From: Micromonospora sp. HK10
GTDB taxonomy: Bacteria > Actinomycetota > Actinomycetes > Mycobacteriales > Micromonosporaceae
DNA length: 64,000 nucleotides
Reading direction: 5' to 3'
Assembly: GCF_000982955.1 (NCBI RefSeq)
Contig: NZ_KQ058845.1
Span: forward strand, 1-64,000
The position numbers and the translations under genes were made by a program. Of this stretch, positions 35,401 to 43,352 are shown piece by piece; the stretch's first letter is position 1; each line of letters opens with the position of its first letter. Under the pieces are notes generated by a model, which searched no databases, was not told where the DNA came from, and saw nothing but the letters and a program-made list of their open reading frames with translations.

Positions 35401-35423
35401 TCACGGCTGACACTCCGCTGCGG
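35385..35423 (+). promoter_or_regulatory. leuA attenuator hairpin
   Basis: Perfect 11-base arms, CCGCAGCGGAG at 35385-35395 and CTCCGCTGCGG at 35413-35423, with a 17-base loop. The 5' arm overlaps the last codons of the leader peptide. A ribosome on the leader would therefore control whether the hairpin forms. Confidence 0.7.
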
Positions 35424-35496
35424 GGTTCGGCCGCGTCGTGGCGCGGTGCGCGTCGGCCGGAAATCCGACTTCCGCACACCCACCTGGAGCTTCCTC

Positions 35497-37212
35497 ATGA
35501 ATCCGTTCACCACGCAGCAGCCCAGCGGCATGCCCACGCACCGCTACACGTCCTTCGCCGAGCAGTTCCCCTACTCGCTCCCGGACCGGCAGTGGCCCGC
35601 CAAGACCCTCACCAAGGCGCCGCGCTGGTGCGCCGTGGACCTGCGCGACGGCAACCAGGCACTGGTCGACCCGATGTCGGTCGAGCGGAAGCGCCGCATG
35701 TTCAACCTGCTCGTGCAGATGGGCTTCAAGGAGATCGAGGTAGCCTTCCCGGCCGCCTCGCAGACCGACTTCGACTTCGTCCGTACGCTCATCGAGCAGG
35801 ACCTGATTCCGGACGACGTGACCATCCAGGTCTGTGTGCAGTGCCGGGAGCACCTGATCGAGCGCACGTTCGAGTCGCTGCGCGGCGCCAAGCGCGCCAT
35901 CGTGCACTTCTACAACTCGACCTCGGTACTGCAGCGGCGCGTCGTCTTCGGCCTGGACCGGGACGGCATCACCGACATCGCCACCAGCGCCGCCCGGATG
36001 TGCCAGAAGTACGCCGAGGCGATCACGCCGGACACCGAGATCTTCTACGAGTACTCCCCGGAGTCCTACACGGGCACCGAGCTGGACTACGCGCTGGAGA
36101 TCTGTTCCGCGGTGATCGACGTGATCGACCCCACCCCGGCCCGCCCGCTCATCGTCAACCTGCCGGCCACCGTGGAGGCGGCCACCCCGAACGTGTACGC
36201 CGACACGATCGAATGGATGCTCGGCCGGCTGCCCCGCCGCGACTCCCTGGTGCTCAGCCTGCACCCGCACAACGACCGCGGCTGCGCCGTCGCCGCGGCC
36301 GAGCTCGGGCTGCTGGCCGGCGCTGACCGGATCGAAGGCTGCCTGTTCGGCAACGGCGAGCGCACCGGGAACGTGGACCTCGTCACCCTCGGGATGAACC
36401 TGTTCTCCCAAGGCGTCGACCCGATGATCGACTTCTCCGACATCGATGCGATCCGGCGCGCTGTGGAGTACTGCAACCAGCTTCCGGTGCACCCGCGCCA
36501 CCCGTACGCGGGGGAGCTGGTCTACACCGCCTTCTCCGGCTCCCACCAGGACGCCATCAACAAGGGCTTCGACGCGCTGCGCGCCGACGCGGACGCAGCC
36601 GGGGTGCCGGTGGACGCCTTCACCTGGGCGGTGCCCTACCTGCCGATCGACCCCAAGGACGTGGGCCGCAGCTACGAGGCGGTCATCCGGGTCAACTCAC
36701 AGTCCGGCAAGGGCGGCGTGGCCTATCTGATGAAGACCGAGCACCAGCTGGACCTGCCGCGCCCGCTGCAGATCGAGTTCTCCGGCGTGGTGCAGCAGCA
36801 CACCGACGACGAGGGCGGCGAGGTCAGCCCCGCCGAGCTGTGGGATCTGTTCGCGCAGACCTACCTGGGCGCCGGTCGGGTCGCGCTGGGCGACTACCAG
36901 CTGGCGCCGGTCGAGGCTACGGCCGGCGAGCTGCAGCTGACCGCCGAGATCACGGTGGACGGCGTACCGGGCACGGTGACCGGCGTCGGGCACGGACCGA
37001 TCGAGGCGTTCGTCAACGCGCTCACCGGCTCGGTACTGGAGGTCAGCGTCCTGGACTTCGCCGAGCACGCGATGGGCAGCGGCCAAACGGCCCGCGCGGC
37101 GGCGTACGTGCACTGCGCCGTCGGCGGCGGGCGCCGGTGGGGTGTCGGCATGGATTCCAACATCACGACCGCCTCGCTGAAGGCTGTGCTGAGCGCGGCC
37201 AACCGGGCGTGA
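35497..37212 (+). CDS. leuA: 2-Isopropylmalate synthase
   Basis: 571 residues. Condenses acetyl-CoA with 2-oxoisovalerate in the first committed step of leucine synthesis. Motifs are the substrate/metal stretch WCAVDLRDGNQALVDPM, HFYNSTSVLQRR, SLHPHNDRGCAVAAAELG (metal His), EGCLFGNGERTGNVDLVTLG, and the C-terminal regulatory LeuA dimer domain from about residue 430 (leucine feedback). The ATG at 35497 has GGAG upstream and follows the leader/attenuator. Either the housekeeping gene or a copy serving the amino-acid cluster downstream; the attenuator favours ordinary leucine control. Confidence 0.95.
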   Translation: MNPFTTQQPSGMPTHRYTSFAEQFPYSLPDRQWPAKTLTKAPRWCAVDLRDGNQALVDPMSVERKRRMFNLLVQMGFKEIEVAFPAASQTDFDFVRTLIEQDLIPDDVTIQVCVQCREHLIERTFESLRGAKRAIVHFYNSTSVLQRRVVFGLDRDGITDIATSAARMCQKYAEAITPDTEIFYEYSPESYTGTELDYALEICSAVIDVIDPTPARPLIVNLPATVEAATPNVYADTIEWMLGRLPRRDSLVLSLHPHNDRGCAVAAAELGLLAGADRIEGCLFGNGERTGNVDLVTLGMNLFSQGVDPMIDFSDIDAIRRAVEYCNQLPVHPRHPYAGELVYTAFSGSHQDAINKGFDALRADADAAGVPVDAFTWAVPYLPIDPKDVGRSYEAVIRVNSQSGKGGVAYLMKTEHQLDLPRPLQIEFSGVVQQHTDDEGGEVSPAELWDLFAQTYLGAGRVALGDYQLAPVEATAGELQLTAEITVDGVPGTVTGVGHGPIEAFVNALTGSVLEVSVLDFAEHAMGSGQTARAAAYVHCAVGGGRRWGVGMDSNITTASLKAVLSAANRA

Positions 37213-37224
37213 AGGGCGGCCGGC

Positions 37225-38412
37225 CTACCACTGCACGGGCATCCGCTCGGGACCCCGGGTGATCAGGCCGGCCTTCCACTCCACCTGCTCGGGCGGCAGT
37301 GCCGGCCGCAGGCCCGGCAGCCGCCGCAGCAGCGTCTCGTAGGCGATCGTCAGCTCGGCCCGCGCCAGCGCCGCACCGATGCAGTGGTGCGGGCCGAGCC
37401 CGAACGCCAGGTGCGGGATCTCCGGCCGGGTGATGTCGAACCGGTCGGGCTCGGGCAGCAGCTCCTCGTCGCGATGCGCCGAATACTTCAGCGTGATGAC
37501 GGTGGAGCCCGCCGGCACGGTCACGCCGCCCAGCTCCACGTCGCGCACCGCCACCCGCTCCAGGCCGGCCTGCGAGATGCGGACGTAGCGCAGGATCTCC
37601 TCCACGGCCTGCGGGATCAGCTCGGGACGCGTCCGCATCAGCTCACGCTGGTCGGGGTGGGCGTCGAGGGTGAACAGCGAGTTGGCCAGCAGCGACGCCG
37701 TGGTCTCGTAGCCGCCGATCAGGATGATGTAGACGTTGTGTGCGAGCTCGGCCTCGGAAAGGCGGTCCCCCTCGTCCCGGGCCGCGATCAGGTCGCTGAG
37801 CAGGTCGTCGCCGGGCTCTCGGCGACGCCGCTCGATCTCCGCGCCGAGGTAGTCGAGCATGTCGCGGCTGGCCTGCCGCATCTCGTCCCGGCTATGCGCG
37901 GTGATCGACATCAGGACGTCCATCCAGCCCTGCAGCTGCCGGTGGTCCTCGGCCGGGACGCCGAGCATCTCGGACACCGAGAGGGCCGGCAGCGGTGCGG
38001 CGAACGCACTCACGAAATCGACCGGCGGCCCGGCGGCCACCATGTCGTCGACCAGCTGCTCAGCTATCTCCCGCAGCCGCGGCCGGAGCCGGTTCACCGC
38101 CCGCGGCGTGAAGGCGCGGTTGACCAGCCCGCGAATCCGGGTGTGGTCGGGGGGATCCATGCTCAGCATGATGTGCGGGCTCATCGGCGCCGGCCGCAGG
38201 GTCGCCACGCCGGGCCGGGTGGCCGCCGCGCGGCTGAACGCCCTGTCCAGGAACACCTGGCGCACGTCGCGGTACCGGCTCACGACGTACGCCTCGCCGC
38301 CGGATGCGAGCGGCATCCGCGCGACCGGGCAGGTGCGGCGCAGCTCGGCGTGCAGAGGCTCGTCGTCGCGTTCGGGCGGAGAGGGGAACGGGAACGTGCC
38401 GGGCTGCGGCAT
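37225..38412 (-). CDS. Cytochrome P450
   Basis: 395 residues, class I bacterial P450 of CYP105/107-like appearance. The oxygen-binding I-helix is IGGYETTASLL (Gly-Tyr-Glu-Thr instead of the common AGxxT, with the acid/Thr pair retained). The ExxR is in EEILRY with Arg, and the heme Cys loop is FGLGPHHCIGAALARAEL. The ATG at 38412 has GGAAGGAG six bases upstream. It converges on leuA with 12 bp between stops. Likely a tailoring oxygenase for one of the two flanking clusters; which one cannot be told. Confidence 0.95.
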   Translation of the reverse strand: MPQPGTFPFPSPPERDDEPLHAELRRTCPVARMPLASGGEAYVVSRYRDVRQVFLDRAFSRAAATRPGVATLRPAPMSPHIMLSMDPPDHTRIRGLVNRAFTPRAVNRLRPRLREIAEQLVDDMVAAGPPVDFVSAFAAPLPALSVSEMLGVPAEDHRQLQGWMDVLMSITAHSRDEMRQASRDMLDYLGAEIERRRREPGDDLLSDLIAARDEGDRLSEAELAHNVYIILIGGYETTASLLANSLFTLDAHPDQRELMRTRPELIPQAVEEILRYVRISQAGLERVAVRDVELGGVTVPAGSTVITLKYSAHRDEELLPEPDRFDITRPEIPHLAFGLGPHHCIGAALARAELTIAYETLLRRLPGLRPALPPEQVEWKAGLITRGPERMPVQW

Positions 38413-38488
38413 GCGCATCTCCTTCCGTGCGTGAGTCGCAAAGCTGACTCGGCAGTACTCAGTAGACTGACCGACTTTCGCCGGCCGG

Positions 38489-39586
38489 CTACGCCGGGCT
38501 GGGGTCGTCCGCTGCCCGGCGGGGCTCCGGCGTGGCACCGGATGGCGCAACGGTGTCCGGAAGCAACCCCAGCAGGGCGGCTTTCACGCCGGCCTGGAAG
38601 CGGCTTTCCACGCCGAGATCCTGCATCACGAGCGCGATGTGCCGGCGGCAGGTGCGGGTCGCCATGCCGAGCCGACGGGCGATCACCTCGTCCTTGAGGC
38701 CGAGCGCCATCAGCCGCAGGACGTCGAGACGGACGTCGTTCATCTCGGGCGTCACATCGGTGTCGCTGTCGAACGGGACCGAGGTGAGCCACGCCTTATC
38801 GAACTGGGCCGCCAGGAAGCAGACGCAAGCCGGCACCGAGATGCGGAGACCTCCCGGCAGGCGATTGCCTTCGTCGTCGTAGCGAGAGACGAAGGCCACC
38901 GAGCGATCGAAGATCACCATGCGCTCGACCGGGTCGTCGGTGGTGCGGACGACACCGCCGGCGTCCTGGATCCGGCTCACGTAGGCGCGGGTCGCGAGGC
39001 TGGTTCGCGCGGTGTGCTGATAGATGACGCGCATCCCGACGCCACGCTCCAGCGCCGCCAGGTCACGTGGCAGCGCATCGGCGAGGGTGGACGCTCCTCG
39101 CCCGCCACCCGGCTGCGCACTGAGCACCTCGCGGACGCACCGCCGTGACGACGCGGCGATCTCGTTCACCGTCTCGTCCGTGTTGGTGAGTTCGCGAAAA
39201 CCGGCCCCCGCCGCGGTGGTGTCGCGCCGGAGTTGGTCGTAGATCGGGCGGAGCGCCTTCAACTCGTCACGGATCCGCTGGACGACCATCTGGCGTTCGA
39301 GGATCTCGCGTTCCAGCGGACCGTTGAGCGCCATGTCGGCGACGTCGGGATCGACCGGTTCCCGGATCTCGTCCTCGCCCCGCGTCAGCAGACCGAGCGA
39401 CTCCATTCGGCCGGCGAGGTCGCCGGCCTCGGCTTCGGTGATCTGAAGCACAGAAGCCACGGTCGCGGCCTCGAACGAGCCGCTGTCCAGGCAGCACCGG
39501 TACGCAGCGAGCAGGGAGTCGTCGGGGCGCTCCGACTCCTCGTCTTTCCCCGTGATCAGCTTCAACGTGACTTCTCCTATTGGCAT
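38489..39586 (-). CDS. LuxR-type transcriptional regulator with TrmB-like N-terminus
   Basis: 365 residues. The N-terminal part resembles a winged helix (DSLLAAYRCCLDSGSFEAAT), followed by a coiled segment (ILERQMVVQRIRDELKALRP). A middle effector-like domain follows (MRVIYQHTARTSLATRAYVS). The C-terminal LuxR helix-turn-helix is LMALGLKDEVIARRLGMATR. Regulators of this shape are common in actinobacterial biosynthetic clusters. It is divergent from the DUF2000 operon across 300 bp, so it probably controls that operon and perhaps the P450 gene downstream. The ATG at 39586 was chosen to remove an N-terminal stretch without homology. Confidence 0.82.
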   Translation of the reverse strand: MPIGEVTLKLITGKDEESERPDDSLLAAYRCCLDSGSFEAATVASVLQITEAEAGDLAGRMESLGLLTRGEDEIREPVDPDVADMALNGPLEREILERQMVVQRIRDELKALRPIYDQLRRDTTAAGAGFRELTNTDETVNEIAASSRRCVREVLSAQPGGGRGASTLADALPRDLAALERGVGMRVIYQHTARTSLATRAYVSRIQDAGGVVRTTDDPVERMVIFDRSVAFVSRYDDEGNRLPGGLRISVPACVCFLAAQFDKAWLTSVPFDSDTDVTPEMNDVRLDVLRLMALGLKDEVIARRLGMATRTCRRHIALVMQDLGVESRFQAGVKAALLGLLPDTVAPSGATPEPRRAADDPSPA

Positions 39587-39886
39587 GGCCGGATGAGGCC
39601 AGCGGGCGGGGGTTGAGTACGAGGTCCGCCCGTGCGACCGTTCTGTCGTCGACCGACGACACGGTTTACGGGGGGAGTGAGCCACATTGATCACGTGTCA
39701 TTCATTGTATCGGCGTCTTGACGTGGCGAACGGGGCCGGCGCCGACTCCTGGCCGACTGCATTCGCGCGGCGGGGGGACACGGGATGGGATTGACCTCCG
39801 GTTAAGCTGGCGCCTGCTCCCACTTTCTGGGAAGCGCCGTCGGGACGGCCTGGCGGTTCGCCGGTGCCCACGTATATTTACGTCCC
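39587..39886. promoter_or_regulatory. Divergent promoter region of the amino-acid cluster
   Basis: No gene in these 300 bp. At the right end TATATT (39873-39878) stands eight bases before the GTG of the DUF2000 gene. It would place transcription start at or next to the start codon, a leaderless arrangement. No operator could be fixed. Confidence 0.5.
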
Positions 39887-40345
39887 GTGACTTCAACGGA
39901 ATCCAGCAATCCCACAGCCGACTCGCAGGAAGCCGGCATTCGCACGGTTATCGTGCTCAATCGCAAATTGGATGTCGGACGCCTCCTCAACGTGGCGGGG
40001 CATCTGGCCGTCGGTCTAGCGGCCGGAGCGCCTGATCATGGGCTCTTCGACCTGCAGACATACCGCGACGCCGACGGCGACACGCATCCTGACATCAGCG
40101 CCCATCCGGTGATCATCCTGAAGGCCGACAACTCCAACCGGATTGCCCGGCTGCGTGTCGAGCTGAGCGAAGCCGGTGTCCGCAGCGTCGACTTCGTCAA
40201 CACCATGGCCGACGGCGGCACGGCCCGGCAGCTGCTCGATACGGCAGCCACCGCGGCGGCCGACCTGGAGTATTACGGAATCGCCTTCATCGGCGAACGC
40301 GCGATTCTGGACCCGCTGACGAAGAGGTTCAGCTTGTTCAAGTAG
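39887..40345 (+). CDS. DUF2000 family protein
   Basis: 152 residues, soluble alpha/beta protein. Core pattern: TVIVLNRKLDVGRLLNVAGH, AVGLAAGAPDH, ISAHPVIILKADNSNRIARL and VRSVDFVNTMADGG. This fits DUF2000, a small family with a fold related to peptidyl-tRNA hydrolase PTH2, as I recall. First gene of an operon for amino-acid modification; the reaction is not known. A role in handling an aminoacyl or aminoacyl-tRNA intermediate is speculation from the fold. GTG start without a ribosome site, probably leaderless. Confidence 0.78.
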   Translation: MTSTESSNPTADSQEAGIRTVIVLNRKLDVGRLLNVAGHLAVGLAAGAPDHGLFDLQTYRDADGDTHPDISAHPVIILKADNSNRIARLRVELSEAGVRSVDFVNTMADGGTARQLLDTAATAAADLEYYGIAFIGERAILDPLTKRFSLFK

Positions 40346-40381
40346 GCACGCCCTCCGGTGGCGTGTGATATGGGGGGGACA

Positions 40382-41041
40382 ATGTATTACCGCCTGTTCC
40401 AGAACCAGGACAAGGTAAGCCGCGAGTTGATCCGGAGCTTCGCCGACCTGCCTCCGGACAACTACCTGCAGGGCACGGACAGATTCCGATTCCGCGCCTT
40501 CGGCCAGGCCGAGGTCAAGGGCGACGAGGTCAACTGGGCCGAGAGCACCTCGTTCTTTCAGGAGACGGAAATCAACGGCTATGCGGGCGGCATGACGCGC
40601 AGCTTCGCGCCGCTTCCGCAGCCGGCCCAGCAATTCGCCGAGGAGTTGGTGCGCGACCCGCGGATACGCCGCGTACTGCGCCAGGAGGAATTCTTTATCG
40701 GCTGCCACCAGATCCGGATCGTCGCGGACGACTCGTTCAACGGATATCCGGCGCCCGAGGGCTTCCACCACGACGGTTTCGATTACGTGGCGGTCACCAG
40801 CATCGCTCACGACAACGTGAGTGGTGGCGTCTCGCTCGTCTCGGTCGCGGACTCGGCCGAGGACGACGAAATCATCCTGGACCGGGCCCTCCCGCCGGGT
40901 GAGACCGTGCTCATCGACGATCGCCTGGTGCGCCACTACGTCAGTCCGGTCACGCCGAAGGCGCCCGGCACCGCGACCCGCGACGTCATCGTGATCACCT
41001 TTGCGGTGAGCGAGCCTTACACGCGGGAGAACGCGGCCTGA
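40382..41041 (+). CDS. 2-oxoglutarate/Fe(II) amino-acid dioxygenase
   Basis: 219 residues. It matches the 2OG-Fe_Oxy_2 family that includes isoleucine 4-hydroxylase. Iron ligands are His and Asp in GFHHDGFDYV and the distal His in LVRHYVSPV. The 2-oxoglutarate-binding Arg is in TRDVIVITF, and the family segment GCHQIRIVAD precedes the core. It should hydroxylate a free amino acid, a branched-chain one being the first guess given leuA and AzlCD nearby. The ATG at 40382 follows GGGGGGGA. Its stop overlaps the aminotransferase start (TGATG). Confidence 0.88.
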   Translation: MYYRLFQNQDKVSRELIRSFADLPPDNYLQGTDRFRFRAFGQAEVKGDEVNWAESTSFFQETEINGYAGGMTRSFAPLPQPAQQFAEELVRDPRIRRVLRQEEFFIGCHQIRIVADDSFNGYPAPEGFHHDGFDYVAVTSIAHDNVSGGVSLVSVADSAEDDEIILDRALPPGETVLIDDRLVRHYVSPVTPKAPGTATRDVIVITFAVSEPYTRENAA

Positions 41042-42111
41042 TGATCGAGGTCTACTCCATTCAGCAGTGGTTGTTCGACACCGCACACGGGCGGTACGAC
41101 ATCGACCTCGCCGAGAGCGGGGTTCAGTTCCAGCGCGTGGCCGACATCACGATCGACCCCAGCTGGGAACTGGACTACAGCCCGGACCGCGGTGAGGCGG
41201 CCACCCGTGAGGCGATTGCGTCGCTCTACGGCCGCACCTCGGCCGATGGCGTGGTCGTCTCGCACGGCGCTCAAGAAGCGTTGTATCTGCTCTACCGATC
41301 CCTCCTGCGACCTGGCGACCACGTCGTGACGACTACACCGGGCTGGCAGCAGGCGTGGGAGGTGCCGGCCGCGATCGGCTGCCAGGTCAGCAAGTTCACC
41401 TGGCGCCCCGGTACGCCGTTCGACGTCGATGCGCTGATCGCCGCGACCACGCCGGCGACCACCATGATCACCCTGAACAGCCCGAACAACCCGGGCGGCA
41501 GGCTGATCGATCCGCAGGCGTGGCGCCGGCTGACCGACTTCGCTCGCAGCCGCGGGATCTGGCTGGTCAACGACGAGGAGTACCTGCTCGACTTCGGCGC
41601 CTCGGTGGCGCAGCAATACGAGCGGGGCATCTCGGTCTCCAGTCTGTCCAAGGTGTATGGCCTGCCCTCCCTGCGCTTCGGCTGGGTCGTCTGCACGCCG
41701 GAGGTCGCCGAGCAGATCGTGAACTACAAGCGGTACACGACGGTGTCGAACTCGCTGCTCTGCGAGCGAATCGGCACTCGGGTGCTGACCGATCGGCAGC
41801 GGCACATCGATCGCTACCAGCGGCTCGTCGACGCCGGCCGGGGAATCCTCGACAGCTTCGCCCGGGACCACGCCGAGCAGCTCGAGCTGGTAGAACCGCA
41901 GGGCACCCCGTTCGCCTGGTGCCACCTGCGCGCCGGGCGGTCCGACGAGGTCGTCGAGCGGCTTCTGGCCGAGGAACGGACACTGGTGATGCCCGCCGAG
42001 GTCTTCGGCGCCACCGCCGGCCTACGTATCAGCTTTGCACGGCCACCGGCGCTCCTCGAGGAGGGGCTGGCCCGGGTCGGACGGCAGGTGAAGAAGCTGG
42101 CCACCCCGTGA
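41041..42111 (+). CDS. PLP-dependent aminotransferase, class I/II
   Basis: 356 residues, fold type I. Motifs are SHGAQEALYLLYRSLLRPGD, TLNSPNNPGGRLI, the PLP-binding Asp/Tyr replaced by NDEEYLLDF, the Schiff-base Lys in SSLSKVYGLPSLRFGW, and a C-terminal Arg in GLRISFARPP. It overlaps the dioxygenase stop by one base and the azlC start by four. It would transaminate the hydroxylated amino acid or its keto acid. Substrate unknown. Confidence 0.92.
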   Translation: MIEVYSIQQWLFDTAHGRYDIDLAESGVQFQRVADITIDPSWELDYSPDRGEAATREAIASLYGRTSADGVVVSHGAQEALYLLYRSLLRPGDHVVTTTPGWQQAWEVPAAIGCQVSKFTWRPGTPFDVDALIAATTPATTMITLNSPNNPGGRLIDPQAWRRLTDFARSRGIWLVNDEEYLLDFGASVAQQYERGISVSSLSKVYGLPSLRFGWVVCTPEVAEQIVNYKRYTTVSNSLLCERIGTRVLTDRQRHIDRYQRLVDAGRGILDSFARDHAEQLELVEPQGTPFAWCHLRAGRSDEVVERLLAEERTLVMPAEVFGATAGLRISFARPPALLEEGLARVGRQVKKLATP

Positions 42112-42884
42112 TCACCACGTCTTCGACCGCCCTGCGTACGGCCCTGCGCGAGACGTTCCCGGTCGCGATGGGGTACATCCCGCTCGGCATGGCGTACGGC
42201 GTGTTGCTCGTCCAGACCGGACTGCCGTGGTGGCTCGCCCCGCTGTCGGGTGTTGTGATCTTCGCCGGGGCGATGCAGTTCCTGTCGGTCGGGCTGCTCG
42301 CCGCGCACACGCCGCTGCCGGCCATCGCGTTCGCGACCTTCGCGGTCAACTTCCGGCACGTGTTCTACGGGTTGTCGTTTCCCTATCAGCGACTGGAAAG
42401 CCGGTGGCGGCGCGCCTACGGCGTCTTCGCCCTGACCGACGAGACCTACTCGCTGCTGGCCGGGCGGCCCGCGGAGGAGTTGCCGGGCGACCGGATCCAC
42501 CTGATCCAGCTGCTCAGCCAGGGATACTGGGTGGCCGGTGGCACGGTCGGCGCAATCGCCTCGGTGGCGCTGCCGCGCGGCATCGACGGCATCGACTTCG
42601 CGCTCACGGCACTGTTCGTGGTGCTCGCGCTCGGGCACTGCGCCCGGCCCGCGAACCTGGTCCCGGTGCTCAACGGCGTGGCCGCCAGCGCGGTGGGCCT
42701 GCTGGTCGGCCGCGGGCAGTTCCTTTCGGTGGCGATGGGTGTCTTCCTCGTCCTCACTATTGCCAGGTTCCTGCTCCGTCGTAAGGAGGTGACCGATGAC
42801 GACGACGTATCTGCTCGCCGCGGTGGCGGTGATCGCGATAGTGACCTTCGCCCTGCGGGCGGCGCCGTTTCTGGCGCTGCGTAG
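42108..42884 (+). CDS. azlC: AzlC-type amino-acid exporter, large subunit
   Basis: 258 residues with six or more membrane helices. Family motifs are VAMGYIPLGMAYGVL, IFAGAMQFLSVGLL and FAVNFRHVFYGLSF. AzlC with AzlD exports branched-chain amino acids and analogues such as azaleucine. The last 30 residues (after LLRRKEV) are polar and lie over the start of azlD. The GTG overlaps the aminotransferase stop as GTGA, so export is translationally tied to synthesis. Confidence 0.93.
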   Translation: MITTSSTALRTALRETFPVAMGYIPLGMAYGVLLVQTGLPWWLAPLSGVVIFAGAMQFLSVGLLAAHTPLPAIAFATFAVNFRHVFYGLSFPYQRLESRWRRAYGVFALTDETYSLLAGRPAEELPGDRIHLIQLLSQGYWVAGGTVGAIASVALPRGIDGIDFALTALFVVLALGHCARPANLVPVLNGVAASAVGLLVGRGQFLSVAMGVFLVLTIARFLLRRKEVTDDDDVSARRGGGDRDSDLRPAGGAVSGAA

Positions 42885-43119
42885 GGTCGCCGCCGCGCCG
42901 ATCGTGCGGTACCTCGGCGTCGCCATGCCGCCCGGCATCATGATCATTCTGGTCGTCTACTCCGTCTCGTCCGTCTCGTTCACCACGCGCCCGTACGGGC
43001 TGCCCACTCTGATCGCCATCGCCGCGACCGCGAGCGCGCACCTGTGGCGCCGCAACGCCCTGCTGAGCATCGTCGCCGGCACCGGCGTCTACATCGCGAT
43101 GCTGCACCTGTTCCGCTGA
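42796..43119 (+). CDS. azlD: AzlD-type amino-acid exporter, small subunit
   Basis: 107 residues with three or four membrane helices (TYLLAAVAVIAIVTFALRAA, IVRYLGVAMPPGIMIILVVY, TLIAIAATASAHLWRRNALL). It is the usual partner of AzlC. Its ATG, with AAGGAGG upstream, lies 89 bases inside azlC in another frame, a longer overlap than normal for this pair. Confidence 0.92.
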   Translation: MTTTYLLAAVAVIAIVTFALRAAPFLALRRVAAAPIVRYLGVAMPPGIMIILVVYSVSSVSFTTRPYGLPTLIAIAATASAHLWRRNALLSIVAGTGVYIAMLHLFR

Positions 43120-43155
43120 TCCGCCGGGCCTGAGCCCACCGTCTCCACCTGCCGC

Positions 43156-43176
43156 GGACCGGGAGAACCCCGGTCC
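43156..43176. terminator. Hairpin after azlD
   Basis: Eight-base arms GGACCGGG and CCCGGTCC with a five-base loop between azlD and the next coding segment. It has no T run, so it may be a weak terminator, an RNA processing/stability element or an attenuator splitting the operon. Confidence 0.5.
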
Positions 43177-43241
43177 GTCGGTGGCGGCTGCCCGAAACCC
43201 GCGAACCACTTTGCGCCGACCGTCGAAAGGAAGTGAATGGC

Positions 43242-43352
43242 GTGCCGCTCGAACCGCTGCGCCGGTACCGCCCCGCTCAGCCCTGGGAAGTCAGCGACCC
43301 GCGGCGCGCCGCATACCGGGTCCCTCCGCCCGACAACGGTGGGCCACGATGA
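43242..43352 (+). CDS. Candidate 36-residue protein before the amidohydrolase
   Basis: A GTG at 43242 with GAAAGGA upstream opens 36 codons (MPLEPLRRYRPAQPWEVSDP...). The stop TGA overlaps the ATG of the M20 gene as ATGA, the same coupling seen throughout this operon. The peptide is Arg/Pro-rich, without signal or helix. It could be a translational lead-in or a small functional peptide; no relative recognised. Confidence rests only on the overlap and position. Confidence 0.4.
   Translation: MPLEPLRRYRPAQPWEVSDPRRAAYRVPPPDNGGPR

Noticed and set aside
41355..42107. N-terminal extension of azlC through the aminotransferase gene
   Set aside because: Arg-rich out-of-frame reading; the GTG at 42108 overlaps the aminotransferase stop and starts the conserved AzlC sequence.
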